A DNA stretch of 46,792 nucleotides from Holosporales bacterium (GTDB lineage: Bacteria > Pseudomonadota > Alphaproteobacteria > BNTO01). The DNA is taken from assembly GCA_031270515.1 (NCBI GenBank), contig JAISXM010000017.1, positions 1 through 46,792 of the forward strand. The letters are read 5' to 3'. Positions 29,401 through 38,400 of this stretch are shown one piece after another. The notes under the pieces are model-generated. The model was given only the letters and a program-made list of their open reading frames with translations. It was not told the origin of the DNA and searched no databases. Numbering within the stretch: the stretch's first letter is position 1; every line of letters begins with the position of its first letter. The position numbers and the translations under genes were made by a program.

Positions 29401-32400
29401 TCGCTGCGTATTTTAGCGCCCCCATACACAGCCCCACCCAGGACGTTGCGCTCACAGGGCTGGCGGCGCTATTGGCGTCTGGGCTCGGGTTGCCGGAGGT
29501 GCCCAGCGAAGAATACATGCGAATTGTTCCATTCAACGAATACGCAAAGAAACAATACGTGAATCAAATAATTGATCATGTTGTTACTATTCCGCGTGTA
29601 TTTGCCCAATGGCGAGCAATATTACAGGGAATGACATTGTCGAAAAATGATTATGCCGTACGCGTGGTCAGTACGTGCATCAATCGCATTGCAAAATTTG
29701 CAGAATTGTTCGAGGGCGCAACGCCAGCAAACTCCTTCCTGCACGACACGGAAGGCGTACTGTTCGTTCGTCAACATATAAGGGTGACACTTATTTCTGT
29801 CGTGGAGGAGTTGGTCGCGCTCAGGAATATATATTTGAACCATGCCGCAGAAAAGGTGGTGATGGAAGAACTGGATGTAACTCAGAATATTCTTGGCGTA
29901 TTGCCTGATGTATTAAATTTAGTATTAGCCAGAATAGAGCAGAACACATCAGACATCAATTCGCACACAGAAAGCATTGTCGCTCGCTTAATCCAACTGC
30001 CGCCTCAAAGCTTGGAGCACTTGCAGCCAGCGTTGGCGCGCCTTGGGGACGCATGGACGGCGGCGACACAACAGCGGCCGGTGGCGTCGTTCGATGACGT
30101 GTGTGGCGGCATTTCAGATATAAACAAATGCCTGTACGCGTACGTTACAAGCTTGCTGAACGCGCAGGGGCAAAACGCATCCATCGCGCACGACAGCACG
30201 AGTCCGGTTGGGGGGCGACTGACGAAGTTCAAGGATGAGCTTGAGCATTTCTTGCAGGCGCTGAACCGCGTTTCCGTCGCTGTAAAAAATCTGGAGTTTG
30301 ATGAAGAGTACGTCGCCTCGCTTGTGAATGAAAGCAGCCCAATCCTCCTGATCCTTGCTGCGAAAGAGCCAATCATGGCGCTGGCACAGACGTTGCGCGG
30401 TCAACTGGCATATGAGAGCAATGAATGGGCATATATACTTGAGTCTTTGGATGGAATGTTTGCCAAGCTCTTGGTTACTATTACAAGCATCAGGGATACA
30501 ATTGCGAATCAGGGCCCAGTCAGAGTATTGTGCACATATAAAGATGTCCTGAACCGCGTGCATTTACTCTCCCAGCAAATAGATAAGATCGTGGGCAACA
30601 GCACCATCGAAGACGCAGAGGCGTTCTTCCGCCAGCTTGTCACGCAAATTGCGGATGCGGCGGAGTTGGCTCCGGTGACTCATGCCGCGCAGTTGGATGC
30701 GATCATTGCGCTGGTCAATAGCGCTTTTTCCGTGACAGTATCTGATGCGTTTATTGAGCCAAACAGGTTGGATGTTGGGTCCATACCTGAGATACAGTAC
30801 AAGACGGAAATAAAGGTCGAGCGCATTCTTACGCAGTGCGATCGCCTCACGCATTTGTGGCTGCAAACTCCGTATGTCCTTAAGCCTGAGTTGATCAATA
30901 ATGTGTCACTTGTACTGGAAAAGGTAAAAGCGTCGCCCAGCAGCTGGAGTAAAGTCGCGAGCATCTTGGAGCGCTTCCTCGGCGAGCTTCGTGTTCCGAC
31001 ATTTTGCCTTGGGCGCAATGCGGTGCTTTGTCAAATTGAAGCAAGCACGGCGAATATGGTTCATGCACTGAATAGTGTTGCGTTGAATATGCATGTTCTT
31101 GCAGAACAAAAGTACGGGGAGCTTCTTGCTGTATTATCCGAATTGTCACCAAATATACACGGTATAAATGATGCGTATAAAACGCTTGTACACGCAGACT
31201 ATTTTGATGTGCAGTATATCAACACGTTGACACAGTTGTCTGTAATAATTGCAAATATTCAGAATAACGTAAATGCTATTGCTACAATATTTAACTGCGT
31301 GCCTAAAGTCGCCCCCCCTTTGACTCCAGCTTTGTGCGAGCAAACAGACCTCCTCATTTCGCGCATTGGGACAAATGTATGCAATGCGCAGAGGGAGCTA
31401 TTCTCGCTGATCGACAGCATCGTTCCTGAGGTAGGGCAAGTCATGCCACTTCGCCAAGAGGTAATCACGGCAATGGCGGACACGTTCGCGCCAATATTCG
31501 CCGAGTTGTGCGATGCCCTGCAATACGTAGCCGCGCATGTTTCTGGCATGACGAACTGTGTCCTCCACAACAGCGTATATCGCCGCGCGTTTGTGACGGA
31601 GCTGGTGCGGCAAGGGGTGATCATGGAGGCGTACCCCGGTAAGTTGGAGCGGCGCTTGCGGCAGTTCAAGGATTCCTACGTGGGCAGCGTCGTTCATGAG
31701 CTGCGTGGAAACGTGGAAAATCTCATGATTTTGGTGCGTGGGTTGGCTCAGGTTGACTGGGATAACAGCAAGCTGGCCTTGGTGAATGCTCGCTTTGAGC
31801 AGCTGCGCGCAAATCTGTACAGCGATGTGAATGCGTGGCTCCACCGCACGGACGACGGCCAGTGGCATGAGTTCGTTAGCCAATTGAAGTTTGGGGACTA
31901 TGTAACGATTCTGCAAAATATTTACTCTGATGTCGGTGCACCTGCTCCTGTGTTGCCAAATCTGCTGCAAACGGTGTTTGGGGAGCGTCAAATCCGTGAA
32001 GATATTACGGCGATATCTCAATTCATGGATACGGTGGTTGGTGTGATTGCGACGGACATTTACCCTGATTTTAGACAAAAACGCTTATATAACCCCGCGC
32101 TTGCTCAGGTGTTTGACGCTGTAATCGCGTTTAGCGCTGTTGCACGTGTGGATTCGTCTGATCCAATTCAGCAGCAATTGTTGGAGTGCTTGTGCCCTGC
32201 TATTGCGCGTGAAGGCTTGAGTCCCATTGTCGCGCGTGAATCGCTGAGTCCTGCGCTTTCGCTTGAAGTCCTGCGCCATTTGGAGTTCATATTGAGCCAC
32301 AATACGTGCTGCGAACCACATACAAGCAAGATGAGCAGCATATTGGATACGTATGCCGCAATTAAGCTCAATTTGCACAGAATGAGTGCTTCCACATTTG

Positions 32401-35400
32401 GTGTGCGCTCCCAAGACGTATTTTTAAAGAGTGGGCCAATCGGCGCCATGGCAGGCAAGCTGGTGGCTATGGTCACCACGCTGGGGACAACATATGCGCA
32501 GACGCAGAACTTGTTGCTTCAGTTGGAAATCTCATCCAACGGCTTGTGCATCAGTTCGCTTGATGAAGGATTGACGCAAGCGTTGGCACATTTCGCGGAC
32601 CAAATGGACGCACTGCAAGCGCACACCGCGAACATGGCGTCGCTGCACTGCGACATTAATGACTTGCAGCTTGGTGAGGCACTGGGCACGGAATTCATGC
32701 AGTTCGACACGAATATTCGTCAGCTAAATTTGTACTACGACGACAACATCGCAACGGCATGGGGCAACTTGAACCAGGCCTTGGCGCAGCAGCACTCGGC
32801 CATGCTTGCTGTAAAGGCAATGCTCACACATAACGAGATTTGTTTCTTGAGGGGGGATGTTCTCGTTGCGCAGTTCAATGAGTTTGATGACTTCCGTGCG
32901 TACATCGCAAGCTCAATCCGCGCGCTGGCTGTGTATAAGGAGTGTGCTCTCGCCCGCAGTGGTATGCATATGTATAGGATTTATCAGCAACTAGCTCCGG
33001 TTGTAATGATTTCGGATATTCTATTTAGGAATGCAACAATCAAAGATGCGCTGATTTTCATAAATAAATTGACGGTTAGTATAAATAATATCGCAGCAGT
33101 GTTGGAGGGAATTCACGACTCCAAAGTTTACGAGGTCTCATATTTGCACGGATTATTAAATCTGGAATATATTGTTTGCGACATAACTGCGGATTTATCC
33201 ACATATATAGCGAAATACGGCGTCGTTATTTCTGCAACACTGGAGGAGAACCTAACGTTCCAATCGAGCGATTTCGCCTTATATTTAGGCCAAATTATCG
33301 ACACAATGGGCACGTCAGGCAGCATATTACTTGCGCTGAAGGATTGGCGCACAAGCATAGCGGCCGAGGACGGAAGCAACCACAACGAGCGCTGCTACAC
33401 GGATATTTTTGCTGCGTTGTGTGCAAAGGTTGAAGTATTGCGAACCATAATAAGTGGTGTAAACGCGAACTTTGCCCCTGTATACGCGCAAACATTCGTG
33501 TTCCCGCCAACGGAAGCGCCCGCTCCATTCAGCCAACCCGTGCTGCAGGCGCTATTTGCACAATTGGCGCAAAACCTCACGTTTGTGAAAAGCGAATTTA
33601 CCGGCCTGCACACGCTTGTGACCAATCCAACGTGCTGCTACAAGCGCTTACAACAGCAAGCATTAATTGCGGCCACCTTCGACAAGCTACGTCGTGCCGT
33701 ACTTGGAGCGGCGCGCAACCTTGTGCAAGATCCGTTTGTATGCGAGCAGGATTTAGCCCCATGGATATTGCGGACCCAAGAGGGAACGTTGGCGCTGCAG
33801 ACGCTGGCGTCTTCGTTAACGAGCATTGCCGTGGATGCGGAGCTTACTTGCCAAGCTAGCCTGATCAGCGACAAAACAGGTCAAGTGATTATTCCTGCGT
33901 TTCAGGCTATGGTGCTTGCCGTAAGCAACATGCTGGCAACAATCGCTCCGCTTGCACCAGAAGACGCGCCGCTTGCGCTCCCGGATTTTGCCAACATATG
34001 TGCCGCGATTATCTCAGGCAATGTGCAGCTGTCATCCATTGCTGCGGGAATGAAGCTTGCTATGCAGGAACTTAAGGTGCAATTAGCTCAAATTGATATA
34101 TTCGCGTACAGCCAAGCCTTTGTGGACGCGCTGAACGAGTTCCTGCTGGCCCTGCGCGCGGCTCGTGTGCAGCTTGGGGAGTTTTGCACGTCGTTTGAGG
34201 GCGAGAACTGTTACGTATGCAATGCCGTCAGCTATACATCGCTGTTGGGGTGTGTCATGGAGAGCTTGCGCGAGTTCGAAGACGTGATTCACTTGATTGA
34301 AGGCAACAGCAGTAAGCGCTATTCACGAACACTGCATGAGCTTGTTACTGCGGTGGAACTGTTTGGACAATACTCGCATGCATTTTTTACGCAAGACTTT
34401 GATGACTTTGATCCGCAAAGAATAGAGATACTTGAGCAAGCATTAAATCTTAACGCGCGCGTATTGACGCAAATAGGCGACAGCAACGGCAATTACACGG
34501 GGATCAAAAATATCATTCACGCCGCCACAGAAGAGTTTGCCGACATTTTATATGTCGCGGATGTGGCGCTGCCTGTCCTAATGCAGGAGGCTCCGGTTTA
34601 TGGGGCAAGCTTGATCGCGCAAGACAGAGTGCGGCTGATGTATGTGTTAACGCGCTTTATAACCCTGGTTGAGCATATGCCCACAGGGCGCGGTCACTTT
34701 GTTGTCCGGTCCACGTGGCAGCGTTTGGCGAATGTGGTTGAGTCGTTCGTCGCAAAGGTCAGGGGCTTCCATACGTCGGACCTTTCCCTTGCGCATGAAT
34801 TGGCCGATCAAGCAAGCGAGCTTGCCACCGCAGAGCAGGCGTTCCTTGAGAAGGTGCGTCAGGCAACGTACTGTGAACCTATCGATGCTGTGATATTTGC
34901 GTTTGTTAATTTCGTGGATGATCTGAACTACGCGTTTAGTACAAGTAGCGCTACATTCATAAACAACCTTTCTGCGCAGGATAGTGCAACGTTTGCGGCG
35001 CGTCTTGATGATGTAACAACTAATATTGCGTCGTTAATTACTGTGATTGCGGATATTACGACTGCTCCAGTAAATGCGTCCCCGTATGTTTGCTCTATTA
35101 ATATGGAGCACGTAACGCAATTGTCGCAACAATTGGACGCCACGAAAGGCGCAGTGTTCAATGTCGTCCAAGTCATGAATCCCTATTTGACGATGCCACT
35201 TCACGCAGAGCCCGCTCATTATCCCGACAAAGTGGTGCTCATTCGGCGCATTGTCGAAATATTAAAATTGTTGCAGAACTCCATGAACGCTGCGTGGCAG
35301 AGTGCCGCCAATTGTCAGGTCCGGGATTACCACAAAGGGACCATTGATTCGGCTAAATTGCTGAATGCAAAGTTAAATGCGCTGGTGCCATGTATTCCGT

Positions 35401-38400
35401 CGCTATTTAATCTTGTGAGCGTGTGCCAGTTTTGTGAGCGGACGGAGATTGCGTTAACGTTGAGCGAAATTCCCGCAATTGTGCAACAGATCCCGAATGA
35501 TATAAATGGGGCGATCCTTTATTTGGAACAAATGTGCTGTTCGCGTCTTGCTTTTCAGACGTGTAATGTGTACGACAAATCCTACGTTATATCTAATGCA
35601 ATGAACGCACTGGCGGGCGAATCTTTGGGGGGAATTGTTGAATTCCTTTGTAATGAGGACATCCAGGCGAATTCATCCGCCCTTATAGAGCTGCTGACGT
35701 CAAATCTGCCGGATAAAAACTTTAACTTAACGCAGTGGGTCAAACTTGCGCCATTGTTTGCTGTTCCTGGAAATGACCACTGTTCCGCCAGAGAGATCGA
35801 ATATTTCTTGGATCAGTGGGATAATGTTCTTGTCCAAATAATTGCAATGTTTCCCACACAATATACAACAGGACCAAATTCTCCTCTGGAGAGGCCGCTT
35901 GTGTATACTTGCGATATATTGCCGAATGTCGTGAATTTGTGCATGGATTCTGTATCGAGTTTGTCGGCTGCGCTTGGCATCCTCATAAACAAAGTGGAAT
36001 ATCATGTATTCGTTTACCCGAAAGTGCTGAATTTGTGTCGATTACTGGCGGAGTTCGTTGGGGCACTTAATTCTCTTTCGTCTATTAACTTGGCGCAGAC
36101 AACTGATGTATTTTGCACAAAGTGTCAGAGCGAAAGCGTTTTTATAAATGCACTGCGTAAAAAGAATGCGTCTGATGTATTAGTGTTCGATGAACTCAGA
36201 ATGCACGTAGAAACATTAATAAAAATATTATCAGATTATTGCGATAACGAAGCCGTTCAAGCCTTTGATTATTTCAGGTTTAACATTTCTTTGCTGAATA
36301 ATATACTTATAAATTTAAGTAGAGAACTTGTTCCTTTTTGGAATAGCAATCTTGTAGATGACTCGAAATACTACGAAATCTTGAATATCAACGACCTTTA
36401 CTCCCGTATGTCCAGCACAGACTACGGCTTAAACGAGTTGCTTCGCTTGATCGTAGCAAATGCGCCAACTGCAAGTACAACATATTGCCAAGTTGGCAAT
36501 ATCGCCCATTTGGCGACGTCGTTTGCCCATAAGTTCGCGGAGGTTGTTGCGCTTTTTGCTGAATTTACCAAGGACTTTAGATATGCAGAGCAGAAGAATG
36601 AATATCAAGAGCTTGCGCCGTCTAATGATAAGTTAGCGCTTGCCAGAGTGCTTAGCGACGTCAAAACTGAGATTGCAAACGTCTTTAGTTCCCTCGAACA
36701 GATATCTACGCAAATCAATTCAAATCAATTGACTACTAATATTAAAATCGCGTCTGGTGTACTTGAACTAAGTAATAACCTTAATGTGCAAATGTCACAT
36801 TTCGAAGCGCTATATCATGCGTGGGGCAACTTCCCTTGTCCGAAATGGAACGATTGTAAAGCATGCGAGATGCAGCTTAGCTTTTGTGACAATTGCGATA
36901 AGGTTCCGCCTCCAGGGTGTTTGTGTAATTTTATAAATGGAACACCTGTGCGTAAGCAAATATGGGATATAAGGTCCAAAATAAAAATGATGGCTGACTT
37001 TTTAGATAGATTGAGCCAAGTTATATCTCCAAACTGTTGCGTTGAGCCATTTAAACCATTATTTCAATTGCCGGATTCTATGCTGATAGTGCAGTGTAAC
37101 GTGTTGGACTTTTTTAGGTGGGCAGACATACTCAATAGTCCGAATTACCTTGTCGAATTCGTAGAATGTCTAAGCACAAATATTTCTTTCGTAGGCGAAG
37201 CATTACACGCAATACTTCAAAAGCGTGAAGAGACTCGTGATAATCCTAATAATTGTCGGATGAAATTGTTCTCCGATGAGCTAGTCCTATTACGTGACAA
37301 TACTTTGAAGCTTGTAAATGGAACAACCGAGATTATTGAGCTGCACCAAATTCCACAGTCATTTAGGCAAAGGTGGGACGATTTGAAACCGACTTGTACC
37401 GAGATACCGTCTATGCTGCCGATTTTTGGGAAGTGTGTTATTCAAATAACGGCGTACTTTGACAAATTCACAGAGCTGGTGCGTACTGCGGAGGAGATTG
37501 ACGCACATAAAGAAGCTCTAATAAACAAGTTGGCGCTCGACCCACTGCAGGTGCTGTACCAACAACTTATAGAGATAGAAGGTTTTGTATCGTCGTTAGT
37601 ATTGGTGGGGGATCAACGGCAAATTTGCGCAAACTGCAACAGAGATGTGATGAACGAAAACTTTACGTTGCTAAAAGAAAACCTTCACCTTTGGGCTGAC
37701 GCAGTACTCAATTTGAAGAATGCGTTTGTGTCAAAGTATTGCTGTGAGGGCACGGACGAGTCGTTTGCTAATGTGGAGTATATCACCAATATTATAAAAT
37801 TAAACGTGGACCAGTTGGCAACATATCGGTTCTCTGTCTATGAGATTTATTATGATATATATGCGGATGAAATAAAGGGGGTTGAGGGCGCCATTGATGT
37901 TGTGCGCGAATATTTGGTTAAATATTTGTCGATTCGCCAATCACTTCCAAAATCAACAGCCGTCGACTTCTGTTTTATGGCGCATATTGGCCCAACGTTT
38001 GTTGACTTGGGGAACATATTGCAGGGGAACGTGCTTGGTGCGATAAGCGCGCTGTTTAACCGCTTGGGGGTGACGTTTATATCGCCAGATCCCGGGATTA
38101 CATTTATCCACGGCACCTGCAGTTCGTTTGGCATACGGCTGGAGTCCGTCGCCAGCGCATTCGACGCCATAGCGACAAACATGCTTAGCATATTCAGCGA
38201 GTTGAGCGACGTCGCGCTGCATCGTTCGCCGGCTCACACCACGGAGGGATACAGCGCCGTTCAAGGGGTGGTGCGCGCGTTGGCGGATATGTCTGTGGTT
38301 ATGTTCGGGATATATACTAACGCAGAGCACAAGAAAATATGTGAAAACTGTAATCATGCCAACGTGTTGTCCCATATTTATAACGGACAGGCAACGCTTG

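Noticed and set aside
31398..32078. 226-aa minus-strand open frame
   Set aside because: It lies antisense within the 7574-aa gene. The His/Arg/Gln-rich composition is typical of a shadow of a helical coding frame.
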